Shown one piece after another: positions 13,770 through 20,041 of a stretch of 20,201 bases of DNA. The stretch covers positions 1-20,201 of the forward strand of contig CAYWPC010000035.1 in NCBI GenBank assembly GCA_964460075.1, read 5' to 3'. Within the stretch, counting starts at the first letter, position 1. Each line of letters opens with the position of its first letter. The position numbers and the translations under genes were made by a program. The DNA comes from JAMBLL01 sp964460075. GTDB lineage: Bacteria > Actinomycetota > Acidimicrobiia > Spongiisociales > UBA5794. The notes below the pieces were generated by a model. It made no database searches. It was not told the origin of the DNA and was given only the letters and a program-made list of their open reading frames with translations.

Positions 13770-14345
13770 GTGGACGGGTCAGTGCCTGGAGGATCAGCAC
13801 TCGTTCTCACCGGTGGAGGCAACTGCGGTGCGATCCGGGCGGGCGCGTTGCTTGCATTGTCCCAGCAGGATCACCGTCCTGACCACACTATTGGAGTGTC
13901 AGTCGGCGCGATCAACGGTGCGATGTTGTCGTTCTATCCAACGACCGGTGGCCTGTACCGGGTGTTCGACATCTGGCGTATCCTCGATGGAGCAGTTCTG
14001 TTCGGACCACGATCTCTGATCTGGCGGGGCCTGGCAGCCCACAGTCTTCGCCGCCCTGCCGCCTTCTCGAGTCGTAGACCTCACGATCTCCTCGCTCAGT
14101 ATTTGCCATCACGTCGATTCTCCGACACCGCCATTCCCTTTCTCGCCGTGGCTACGAATCTTGGGAACGGCAGGGCGACGTGTGTCATCGACAGCGATCT
14201 CATCGGCGCGATTTTTGCGTCTGCGGCTGGTCGGCTGCATCTGCCTGCTGTCAGAACTGGGGGAAGATATGGAACCGCTCTTTCCGTAGTCACTAAGGAT
14301 CAGCCCGCCCCCGGAGACATCTCCCTTCGTCCCCACGTGGATTGA
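13770..14345 (+). CDS. Patatin-like phospholipase, C-terminally truncated
   Basis: Patatin-type serine acyl hydrolase N-terminal half. ALVLTGGGNCGAIRAGAL (about 10-27) is the oxyanion loop and GVSVGAING (about 44-52) the nucleophile elbow with serine at its centre (GxSxG). The order ends near ASAAGRLHLPAVRTGGRY (about 150-167), where the family would continue to the catalytic Asp in a D-G-G/A motif. Here 24 unrelated residues follow and no Asp-Gly appears in any frame, so the catalytic dyad is incomplete at 191 residues. The GTG start has a strong AGGAGG at 6-7 nt. A GC-rich palindrome overlaps its 3' end. It is probably a non-functional remnant, unless the acting Asp is supplied elsewhere. 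Confidence 0.75.
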   Translation: MDGSVPGGSALVLTGGGNCGAIRAGALLALSQQDHRPDHTIGVSVGAINGAMLSFYPTTGGLYRVFDIWRILDGAVLFGPRSLIWRGLAAHSLRRPAAFSSRRPHDLLAQYLPSRRFSDTAIPFLAVATNLGNGRATCVIDSDLIGAIFASAAGRLHLPAVRTGGRYGTALSVVTKDQPAPGDISLRPHVD

Positions 14346-14362
14346 CGTGTCCGGGGGCGGGC
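14303..14362. terminator. Long GC-rich palindrome overlapping the patatin-like gene end
   Basis: GCCCGCCCCCGGA (14303-14315) pairs perfectly with TCCGGGGGCGGGC (14350-14362). The 34-nt loop itself contains CACGT...ACGTG (about 14334-14349), giving a nested stem. No T run follows on the plus strand. It spans the stop codon of the truncated gene, so it either terminates that transcript or marks the junction where the original 3' end was lost. Confidence 0.6.
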
Positions 14363-14408
14363 CCAAGCCAGCGACTGCACCAATTTCCTCACGCCATACG
14401 GCCATGAA

Positions 14409-14426
14409 GTGTCGGCAATCCGACAC
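14409..14426. promoter_or_regulatory. Operator-like inverted repeat GTGTCGG-caat-CCGACAC
   Basis: A perfect 7-bp inverted repeat with a 4-bp centre, 80 nt upstream of the three-gene membrane operon and 64 nt after the previous stop. Its size suits a dimeric repressor (TetR or MarR type), though it could also form a small RNA hairpin. A TTGGAA hexamer follows at 14429, but no matching -10 box was identified. Confidence 0.35.
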
Positions 14427-14505
14427 AATTGGAACGTGCCTAGCGACACCATCTCAGTGCCGGAACGACTCAATGACTGGGACGACAATCAAAGGAGATG
14501 TGCCC

Positions 14506-14979
14506 ATGCGTTGGTTCAAGAAGGACAAGAGCTCGAAAGCAGGACCGAATACGCCGACTCCCGGCGGAATGCCAGAAGGCGGGCGGTCTGGTATGGATCA
14601 GATGGTTCGCATGATGGCTAAGGCACCAGAGGACCAGCGCTCGTCGATGCTCGGTGACCGCGTAGCCGTTTTCGCTGGACAGGACCAATCAACCCGTGAG
14701 CGTGGCATGAAGAGCATGCTTGTGGCAGCGCTGGAGCTTCCCAAGGATGACTACCAGAAGATTGCTGCGTCACGATTCAAGGCGATGAGCGCGCTCGCTG
14801 CCGAGACGCAGATGTCGCTGATGAAGTCGCATGCGGCCGTGGTCAAGTCGTTGCCGGCTGATCAGCAGCAGAAGGAAATGAAGGCCATGAAGCAGATCGT
14901 GTCCTCGCTGCCAGAAGACAAGCGTGTCCAGGTCGTGTCAATGATGGAGAATCTCGGCCTCATGGGCGGCAATGCATGA
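14506..14979 (+). CDS. Unknown soluble helical protein, Met-rich (157 aa)
   Basis: I do not recognise this protein. A basic N-terminus (MRWFKKDKSSK) and a Gly/Pro/Ser linker precede about 125 residues of predicted helix arranged as repeated modules of the type (A/S)LPxDxxQKxxxxxMxxxxxxL, for example SLPADQQQKEMKAMKQIVSS and SLPEDKRVQVVSMMENLGLM. Methionine is unusually common. Similar short modules occur in helical repeat domains such as those of MgtE and FliG, but I cannot claim homology. ATG follows AAAGGAG by about 9 nt; the open frame extends further upstream through the patatin palindrome and is not the likely start. It opens a three-gene operon: its stop overlaps the next start (ATGA). 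Confidence 0.8.
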   Translation: MRWFKKDKSSKAGPNTPTPGGMPEGGRSGMDQMVRMMAKAPEDQRSSMLGDRVAVFAGQDQSTRERGMKSMLVAALELPKDDYQKIAASRFKAMSALAAETQMSLMKSHAAVVKSLPADQQQKEMKAMKQIVSSLPEDKRVQVVSMMENLGLMGGNA

Positions 14980-15173
14980 GCACACCCGTTCGCTTTGCAG
15001 TGGCCTACCTCGCGGTCTTGGCAACCATGCTGACGTGGTGGCTGGCAATGAAGCAAGCAGCAACCGTCGGACCGATCCTGCTACTGGTGGTTGCTTACAC
15101 CGTGCCGCTAGTCGTTTGGTGGGCGGTCGTCGCCGGGGTTCGGAGCGGGCAGGCGGTTCACCATGAACGTTGA
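14976..15173 (+). CDS. Small two-helix membrane protein (65 aa)
   Basis: Unknown protein made almost wholly of two hydrophobic segments, about residues 7-25 and 32-55, with Trp pairs near the membrane interface (TWWLA, VVWWAVV) and a short basic/His C-terminus. The ATG overlaps the upstream stop codon and its own end overlaps the next gene by 11 nt, so it is translationally coupled on both sides. It may be a small subunit of the multi-spanning protein that follows. No metal-binding cysteines are present. Confidence 0.75.
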   Translation: MSTPVRFAVAYLAVLATMLTWWLAMKQAATVGPILLLVVAYTVPLVVWWAVVAGVRSGQAVHHER

Positions 15174-16386
15174 ATGGAGCGCGATCCTTGGAATAAGCCT
15201 GATCAGCGTCGTTGTAACGCTGATGCTCTTCCCGTTCGCAGGCATAGCGATGTATCAGCGATACCGACCGGCAACATTCGTAGGCGGTGTGCTGTTCATG
15301 CCACTGTTTATCTCGATCGCCGTCAGCTTGCAGGCCGATTGGACGCTCACCGAAACTGCGCTGATGTTGCCGATTCTCTTCCTCGGGTTCTGGGGGTCGG
15401 CTGTGTGGCTTGTGCGTACTCCGACCGAGGGATCGTTCGTGCGCGGCCTCGAGGTCGGACCCAAATTCAACTTCCGACCTGACCTGGTCCTTCCTGGCGG
15501 CGTGATGCTCGTGAAGGGCATCATTCTCATGGGTGTGGGGATGTTGATCTCCTTTCAGGATGCGCTGCGTCTCCCGAAATGGAGCTGGTGGGGCTTCGTA
15601 CTTGCGTTCTTCGGCATCATCACGATTATTCCCATACGCGGCGTAGCGAAGATGCTTTTTCGGAGGACGCGATTTCTGGGTAACGATCCTCGGTGGCAAG
15701 GATCGGTCCGATGGGCGCTGCTCGTTGGTGGACTCGCGATACTGCTGTATGGCTTTCTGAGCGCGTTCATGGGTGTTGTTCCCTTCGCGGTAAGCGGACT
15801 CCGCCCGCGTGCCGCCCTTGCCTGGGTGGCGGTCGCCCTCATTGGAGCGGGAGTATTGTCGCTGGCCTTGCGGGAGATCTGGAAACGATCACTGCTCGAA
15901 GGCGATGAGTCCCCACTGCAGCGGTTCAACTCGAATCTATGGATGTTGCTGTCGGTCTTGGCGTACATGTACGGATTCGTTGTTCTGTTCATGGGTCGGT
16001 TCATGTTTCCACAACCAGGATCGAATCTCGGTGGTGTGGTGCTCGGAGGATCCTTGTTCGGATTCGGGGTGATCCTGATTCTTGCAACACGACCGATCGC
16101 CTTGCGCCGCGAGCTTGTCGGAACGATCAACATCATGGTTGGAATGCTCGCAGCCCTCGAAAAGGAGGCGCGATGGAACATGACGATGGGTCGCATCCGA
16201 ACAATCGCGGCGTATCCGACAGCACAGTGCACGTGGCATGTCGGAGCGATGTTCTCAGCCCTCGACGGGCTGTCGACCGGCGATCGGGAGCGCGTGGAGA
16301 CGACTCGCAGCGAAGTCATGATGACCCTCTCGAGCCGAGAGCGCCAGGCTCTCATGGCCGCCATGGATCAACTTCAGGACGCCTGA
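15163..16386 (+). CDS. Multi-spanning membrane protein with cytoplasmic helical C-terminal domain (407 aa)
   Basis: No family recognised. About nine hydrophobic helices lie between residues 7 and 310, with one polar loop near 86-105 (RTPTEGSFVRGLEVGPKFNF) and a longer one near 163-185. The last ~75 residues are soluble and helical. Their end, LSSRERQALMAAMDQLQDA, resembles the modules of the soluble 157-residue protein in the same operon (LPEDKRVQVVSMMENLG), suggesting that the two products share a domain type or interact. Overlap with the preceding gene by 11 nt indicates coupled translation. No transporter signature, ATPase motif or redox cysteine set is visible, so no function is proposed. 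Confidence 0.85.
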   Translation: MNVEWSAILGISLISVVVTLMLFPFAGIAMYQRYRPATFVGGVLFMPLFISIAVSLQADWTLTETALMLPILFLGFWGSAVWLVRTPTEGSFVRGLEVGPKFNFRPDLVLPGGVMLVKGIILMGVGMLISFQDALRLPKWSWWGFVLAFFGIITIIPIRGVAKMLFRRTRFLGNDPRWQGSVRWALLVGGLAILLYGFLSAFMGVVPFAVSGLRPRAALAWVAVALIGAGVLSLALREIWKRSLLEGDESPLQRFNSNLWMLLSVLAYMYGFVVLFMGRFMFPQPGSNLGGVVLGGSLFGFGVILILATRPIALRRELVGTINIMVGMLAALEKEARWNMTMGRIRTIAAYPTAQCTWHVGAMFSALDGLSTGDRERVETTRSEVMMTLSSRERQALMAAMDQLQDA

Positions 16387-16396
16387 GATCTTTGAG

Positions 16397-16460
16397 CGAG
16401 TCGTGGTTAGCTTGTGCGTGTCTTGGCGGATGTGCTTGGCCGCCTGCCGGCCACGACTCG
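16397..16460 (+). terminator. Structured 3' region after the membrane operon
   Basis: CGAGTCGTGG (16397-16406) pairs perfectly with CCACGACTCG (16451-16460), only 10 nt after the operon stop codon. Inside, GGCGG and CCGCC make a second stem. No T run follows. It may be a rho-independent terminator without U tract, a processing/stability element, or part of a small RNA. The rest of 16461-16597 holds possible -10 boxes TATCCT (16511) and TATCTT (16541) for the micro-ORF that follows, and a GTTCA/TGAAC repeat at 16550-16568. Confidence 0.5.
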
Positions 16461-16597
16461 GTAGACATGGCGAAGCTCGCCGGAGCGCGTCGGAAAGCGT
16501 CACAGGCACCTATCCTGGTGCACGGCGTAGCCACAGAAATTATCTTGATGTTCAGAACAGTTTTGAACTAGAGCAGATTTGAGAGGAGGCACCGATC

Positions 16598-16660
16598 ATG
16601 AAGCGATTCTCCATCCCGCGCGTAGCGCACTGTTCAGACGGTTGCAGATCGATGTCCTGA
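16598..16660 (+). CDS. 20-residue micropeptide, copy 2 (MKRFSIPRVAHCSDGCRSMS)
   Basis: This is the paralogue of the micro-ORF at 6732-6794. ATG is preceded by GAGAGGAGG (8-9 nt spacing), a near-ideal ribosome site, and TGA is followed 29 nt later by a 9-bp hairpin. It is a stand-alone unit here: the membrane operon ends in a stem-loop region 138 nt upstream, and the menC gene downstream appears to have its own leaderless promoter. The conserved core is Lys-Arg-Phe-Ser-x-Pro-Arg-Val-Ala-His-Cys-Ser-Asp-Gly-Cys-Arg. Ordinary leader-peptide logic does not explain the high residue conservation with changed codons. Metal or thiol chemistry through His-Cys-x3-Cys, or a modified-peptide precursor, are possible; no modifying enzyme is recognised nearby. 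Confidence 0.7.
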   Translation: MKRFSIPRVAHCSDGCRSMS

Positions 16661-16689
16661 GCAGGACGTGAAACGGCTCGACGAGGTTT

Positions 16690-16713
16690 CGACCACCCCG
16701 CAGTGGGTGGTCG
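16690..16713 (+). terminator. Hairpin after micropeptide copy 2
   Basis: CGACCACCC and GGGTGGTCG form a perfect 9-bp stem with a 6-nt loop (CGCAGT), 29 nt after the micro-ORF stop. It lacks a T run. It corresponds in position, not in sequence, to the 17-bp hairpin behind copy 1. Confidence 0.55.
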
Positions 16714-16773
16714 TGCCGCGTGGGGGAGACTGTTAGGGAGCCAACGAGCAGGCACGGTGACCAACCACATGGC

Positions 16774-16779
16774 TATGGT
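16774..16779 (+). promoter_or_regulatory. menC -10 box (leaderless transcript)
   Basis: TATGGT fits TANNNT and ends 8 nt before the GTG start, which has no ribosome site. The same box-to-start spacing is seen at 18993 and 19421, supporting leaderless transcription for all three genes. Confidence 0.5.
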
Positions 16780-16787
16780 CGACGATC

Positions 16788-17816
16788 GTGACCACACACA
16801 ACATCGATGCCCGTCTATATCAAATGGAGATTCCGTTGCGCTCACCGTTCGAGACGGCGGGCGGTACCGTCACGACGCGCACGGTCGGTCTTGTCTCCGT
16901 CACCCAGGGCAGCCTGGTCGGATGGGGAGAGGCGGCACCGTTCCCTGGCCAGGACGAGCCCTTCAACGAAGTCCTCGAGGCCGCCCGAAGCGGTGGCATG
17001 ACCTTCACGCTTGCGGCCGCCATTGACGAAGCCGTGTGCGACATGGTCGCGCGATCACGAAATGAGAGGTTGGTCGACGAGCTCGGTTCGCCCAGAGACC
17101 GCGTACCGGTATCTGTAGCGGTCGGCCTCGGAGACGACGCGGTCGCCATCGTCGGGGAGGCCGTCGACCTCGGAATCGGGCGTGTCAAGGTCAAGGTCGC
17201 CCCAGGTCGCATCGGTCACGTGATAGACATACGTTCACGGTTTGCAGACTTGATCATCGGTGTCGACGCGAACGGCTCGTTCGATACGTCGACGTGGACA
17301 GAGTTGCTTGTGCTTGCCAACCTCGATATTGCATATCTGGAGCAACCCTTCTTGACGCTTGACCGGCCGGAGATTCCCATGCTGAGCAACGCAGGGTTCG
17401 TCGTGTTCGCAGACGAGTCGGTCCGTGCCGTACAAGACGGCGTAGCGAACCTTGCGCTACCTGGAGTGGCTGGTGTCGTCGTCAAACCTGGTCGGCTGGG
17501 ATGGCAGGCATCCGTCGCACTCGTTCGAGTCGCTCGTGCTGCAGGCAAGATGTGGCGATCCTCGGGGCTTCTCGAGTCAGGAATCGGTCGAATCTATTCC
17601 GATCTGTTGGCCGGTGCTTCGGACGCCTTTGTGTCAGACGTAGCTCCCGCTGGCTGGTTTCTCACTTCCGACTTTGTGGCCTCACGTTGTGAGGGCGGGG
17701 AAATCGTGATTCCTGATGGTGTCGGTTCCGGACTCGATATTGACAGTGAAGCCGTTGCCGAGAGGGCCGTGTCAACAGTACCGATCAACGGATCGGGAGT
17801 CCCAGGCCTCTGCTGA
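16788..17816 (+). CDS. menC: o-Succinylbenzoate synthase (menaquinone biosynthesis)
   Basis: Enolase-superfamily enzyme dehydrating SHCHC to o-succinylbenzoate in the menaquinone pathway. The barrel residues are in order: Lys134 and Lys136 in RVKVKVAPG, metal ligands Asp160 (GVDANGSF), Glu185 (LEQPF) and Asp209 (FADES), and the second catalytic Lys233 in VVKPGRLG. The N-terminal capping domain carries PLRSPFETAGG and GWGEAAPFPG. Length 342 is normal. The GTG start follows a TATGGT box by 8 nt with no ribosome site, indicating a leaderless mRNA. The 3' end overlaps the convergent acyl-CoA dehydrogenase gene by 32 bp. Other menaquinone genes are not in the window. Confidence 0.92.
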   Translation: MTTHNIDARLYQMEIPLRSPFETAGGTVTTRTVGLVSVTQGSLVGWGEAAPFPGQDEPFNEVLEAARSGGMTFTLAAAIDEAVCDMVARSRNERLVDELGSPRDRVPVSVAVGLGDDAVAIVGEAVDLGIGRVKVKVAPGRIGHVIDIRSRFADLIIGVDANGSFDTSTWTELLVLANLDIAYLEQPFLTLDRPEIPMLSNAGFVVFADESVRAVQDGVANLALPGVAGVVVKPGRLGWQASVALVRVARAAGKMWRSSGLLESGIGRIYSDLLAGASDAFVSDVAPAGWFLTSDFVASRCEGGEIVIPDGVGSGLDIDSEAVAERAVSTVPINGSGVPGLC

Positions 17817-18927
17817 TCACGAGGCGCTGCACCTCGGATGTACCTTCGCCGATCTCAAGGATCTTGGCATCGCGATAGTGCCGTGCAACCAGGGTCTCGT
17901 CCATGAATCCGTAGCCACCAAAGATCTGCGTCGCTTCTCTGGTTGCGGTCACTGCAGCCTCAGTCGCATAGAGTTTGGCGATCGCTGCTTCCTGTTTGAA
18001 CGGCCTTCCTGTGTCCTTCAGCCAGGAAGCGCGGTATACGAGTAGACGGGCTGCCTCGGTCATGACCTGGAGATCGGCGACCTTGAAGGCAACGGCCTGG
18101 TATGACCCGATCGGGTGGCCAAAGCTCGTCCTCTCCTTGGCATAGGCGAGCGACTCTTCGAGGCATGCCTGGAGCACACCGACTGCGAGCGCCCCGATAG
18201 CGATTCTTCCGTCGTCGAGCGTTGACAGGAACTGGTGAAAGCCTCGTCCGCGCTCTCCGAGGAGATTCTGCTTCGGAATCCTGCAATCGACGAAGGTCAG
18301 GCCGTGTGTGTCGGAGGCGTGCCAGCCCATCTTCCGGTAGGCCGGTTCGACGGTGAACCCCGCGGTGCCGCTCGGCACGATGAACGTTGAAATCTCGTCG
18401 GGCCCGGTGCGTGCCGTAATCGTGACGAGGGAAGTCAGCTCAGTTCCTGAGTTGGTGATGAAGGCCTTTGATCCGTTGATAACCCATTCGTCACCGTCGA
18501 GTTCCGCCTTGGTAGCTGTTGCCCCCGCGTCCGAGCCAGCATCGGGCTCCGTAAGTCCGAATCCTGCAAGCGTGCGGCCGGCAAGGAGATCGGGTAGCCA
18601 TCGCTCCTTCTGCTCAGGTGATCCGAACTCGTGGATCGGATTGATACCGAGCGTTACCCCGGCCTCCAATGTGATGGCCATTGACTGATCGACGCGTGCC
18701 AGTTCCTCAATCGCAATGCAGAGGCTCGTATAGTCTGCACCTGCCCCTCCGAACTGCTCATCGGCTGCTATGCCGAAAAGACCGAGATCGCCCATTTCCC
18801 TGACGACGTCCGTTGGAAAATGGTGATCGAGATCCCACTGTTCTGCTTGCGGTGCGATGCGTTTCTCTGCGAATTCGCGCACCATTGCGCGCAGAGCCTT
18901 GTGTTCGTCGGTGAATTCGAAGTCCAT
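17785..18927 (-). CDS. Acyl-CoA dehydrogenase (short-chain / branched-chain type)
   Basis: FAD enzyme introducing the alpha-beta double bond into acyl-CoA thioesters, 380 residues as usual. Landmarks are FGGAGADY near 63-70, the flavin/substrate segment GFGLTEPDAGSDAGA near 120-134, KAFITNSG near 150, KMGWHASDTHGLTF near 193-206, RTSFGHPIGSYQAVAF near 265-280, and the C-terminal DAKILEIGEGTSEVQ, where Glu361 occupies the catalytic-base position of SCAD/MCAD-type enzymes. Substrate preference cannot be read with certainty. The ATG at 18927 has AGGAGG 5-6 nt upstream; an open frame of 156 codons further upstream is antisense to the DUF3054 gene and is rejected. Its 3' end overlaps menC. Confidence 0.93.
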   Translation of the reverse strand: MDFEFTDEHKALRAMVREFAEKRIAPQAEQWDLDHHFPTDVVREMGDLGLFGIAADEQFGGAGADYTSLCIAIEELARVDQSMAITLEAGVTLGINPIHEFGSPEQKERWLPDLLAGRTLAGFGLTEPDAGSDAGATATKAELDGDEWVINGSKAFITNSGTELTSLVTITARTGPDEISTFIVPSGTAGFTVEPAYRKMGWHASDTHGLTFVDCRIPKQNLLGERGRGFHQFLSTLDDGRIAIGALAVGVLQACLEESLAYAKERTSFGHPIGSYQAVAFKVADLQVMTEAARLLVYRASWLKDTGRPFKQEAAIAKLYATEAAVTATREATQIFGGYGFMDETLVARHYRDAKILEIGEGTSEVQRLVISRGLGLPIR

Positions 18928-18992
18928 CGCGCCTCCTGAGCCATCAAGGATAGGGGGCTGTGGTGGCGTGCTGCTGTGGGTTAGAGCGCCGG

Positions 18993-18998
18993 TATCCT
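18993..18998 (+). promoter_or_regulatory. -10 box of the DUF3054 gene (leaderless)
   Basis: TATCCT ends 8 nt before the ATG at 19007 and no ribosome site lies between, so the transcript probably begins at or next to the start codon. The promoter sits in the 79-bp divergent gap shared with the acyl-CoA dehydrogenase gene. Confidence 0.5.
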
Positions 18999-19006
18999 CG
19001 CTCGAC

Positions 19007-19411
19007 ATGAAACGCTGGTTCTGGATCCTCGATACTGCCGTGGTCATGAGCTTCGTGATCATTGGAAGGGATACCCACGGATTCGTTCCCGACTGGGGCG
19101 ACACGATGCGTGTCGCGGCCCCGTTTCTCATCGCGCTTGCCATTGGAATCGTCGCGTCGAGGGCGTGGCGCACACCGACGAGAGTGACAACGGGCTTGCT
19201 TCTCGTAGCCACAGTCGTGGTTGTCGGCATGGTTCTTCGCCGAAATGTGTTCGATGCGGGAACCGCCAGGACGTTCGTGATATTCACAACAGCGTGGATG
19301 ACCGCATGGATCGTCGGTTGGCGACTCGTCGCAGCCCTGGTTTCGCGTGCCAGGGATAGAGGACGCTCCGCTCCGTCAGAACGGAGTGGAGCCACTTCGC
19401 CCGACCTGTGA
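19007..19411 (+). CDS. DUF3054-family membrane protein
   Basis: A 134-residue membrane protein of the DUF3054 family, common in actinobacteria and of unknown function. The family landmarks FVIIGRDTHG (about 16-25) and the segment TMRVAAPFLIALAIG (about 33-47) are present, followed by LLRRNVF-like and FTTAWMTAWIVGWRL segments. Four hydrophobic helices can be drawn, and the C-terminal ~20 residues are polar. I chose the ATG at 19007 for the TATCCT box 8 nt before it and for the family N-terminus; an upstream extension of 50 codons is antisense to the acyl-CoA dehydrogenase start. It ends 22 nt before the next gene. Confidence 0.88.
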   Translation: MKRWFWILDTAVVMSFVIIGRDTHGFVPDWGDTMRVAAPFLIALAIGIVASRAWRTPTRVTTGLLLVATVVVVGMVLRRNVFDAGTARTFVIFTTAWMTAWIVGWRLVAALVSRARDRGRSAPSERSGATSPDL

Positions 19412-19420
19412 GCGGACCGC

Positions 19421-19426
19421 TACCAT
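19421..19426 (+). promoter_or_regulatory. -10 box of the nuclease-like gene (leaderless)
   Basis: TACCAT ends 7 nt before the GTG at 19434 with no ribosome site between, the same geometry as at 16774 and 18993. Confidence 0.4.
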
Positions 19427-19433
19427 CCCCGGT

Positions 19434-20039
19434 GTGGATACCGCCGTTGCCCTCGTACAAAGCTATCTCTACGCGAACGGTTTCTTCACCGTCACCGAGT
19501 ACCCCATTCTCGAGACACTCGAACCGGGAGCCTCTCGAACGGTGACCGACATCGATGTCCTAGCGGTTCGCTTCCCAGGAGCCGGGGAGGGTGACGGTGT
19601 CTCCACAACGTCTGGGATCATTCTTGAACCCGACCCGACATTGGGGATCTCCGATGAGTACATCGATGTCATCATTGGAGAAGTGAAGGAGGGAACAGCC
19701 GAGCTGAACAGAGCCGCCAGGGACCCAGACGTTCTTCGTGCTGTGCTCGGCAGGTTTGGAAGGATGCGCGGTGAGGTCGCAGACGAACTCGTAGAGGAGC
19801 TTGTGCGAACCGGACTAGCCGTGCACCCAGCAGGTATCCGGCTTCGTCAGATGGTGTTTGCGTCGCGGCCGCCGACCAAGCGCAACATTCGCTACACGTG
19901 GGTCAGCCACGGCCATATCGCGTCGTGGATGCGTGAGCAGGTCCGAACCCACTGGGACAAGCTCAAGACCATCCAGTCGAAGGATCCCGCATTGAGTTTC
20001 CTGCTGCTCTTCGAGAAGGCGCTTCAGGGCGAAGAGTGA
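19434..20039 (+). CDS. PD-(D/E)XK nuclease-fold-like protein of unknown function
   Basis: A 201-residue protein, GTG start. The N-terminal ~90 residues show the layout of a restriction-endonuclease-like core: a helix (AVALVQSYLYANGFF), a strand with Glu22, DIDVLAVRF with Asp39 and Asp41, a loop, then DVIIGEVKEG with Glu83-x-Lys85. Asp plus Glu-x-Lys is the metal-binding catalytic signature of this superfamily. The remainder is helical and basic, with RPPTKRNIRYTWVSHGHI near 140-157. No specific family name comes to mind and no methyltransferase partner is adjacent, so a restriction role is unlikely to be deducible. An upstream extension would overlap DUF3054. Only 2 nt separate it from the tRNA methyltransferase gene, indicating an operon. 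Confidence 0.7.
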   Translation: MDTAVALVQSYLYANGFFTVTEYPILETLEPGASRTVTDIDVLAVRFPGAGEGDGVSTTSGIILEPDPTLGISDEYIDVIIGEVKEGTAELNRAARDPDVLRAVLGRFGRMRGEVADELVEELVRTGLAVHPAGIRLRQMVFASRPPTKRNIRYTWVSHGHIASWMREQVRTHWDKLKTIQSKDPALSFLLLFEKALQGEE

Positions 20040-20041
20040 CG

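Noticed and set aside
6732..16660. The inverted micropeptide copies as terminal repeats of a mobile element
   Set aside because: Divergence is mostly synonymous and old, similarity is confined to about 85 nt, and no transposase, integrase or target duplication is visible.
18928..19395. 156-codon N-terminal extension of the acyl-CoA dehydrogenase
   Set aside because: It is antisense to the DUF3054 gene and the family begins at the ATG at 18927, which has AGGAGG.
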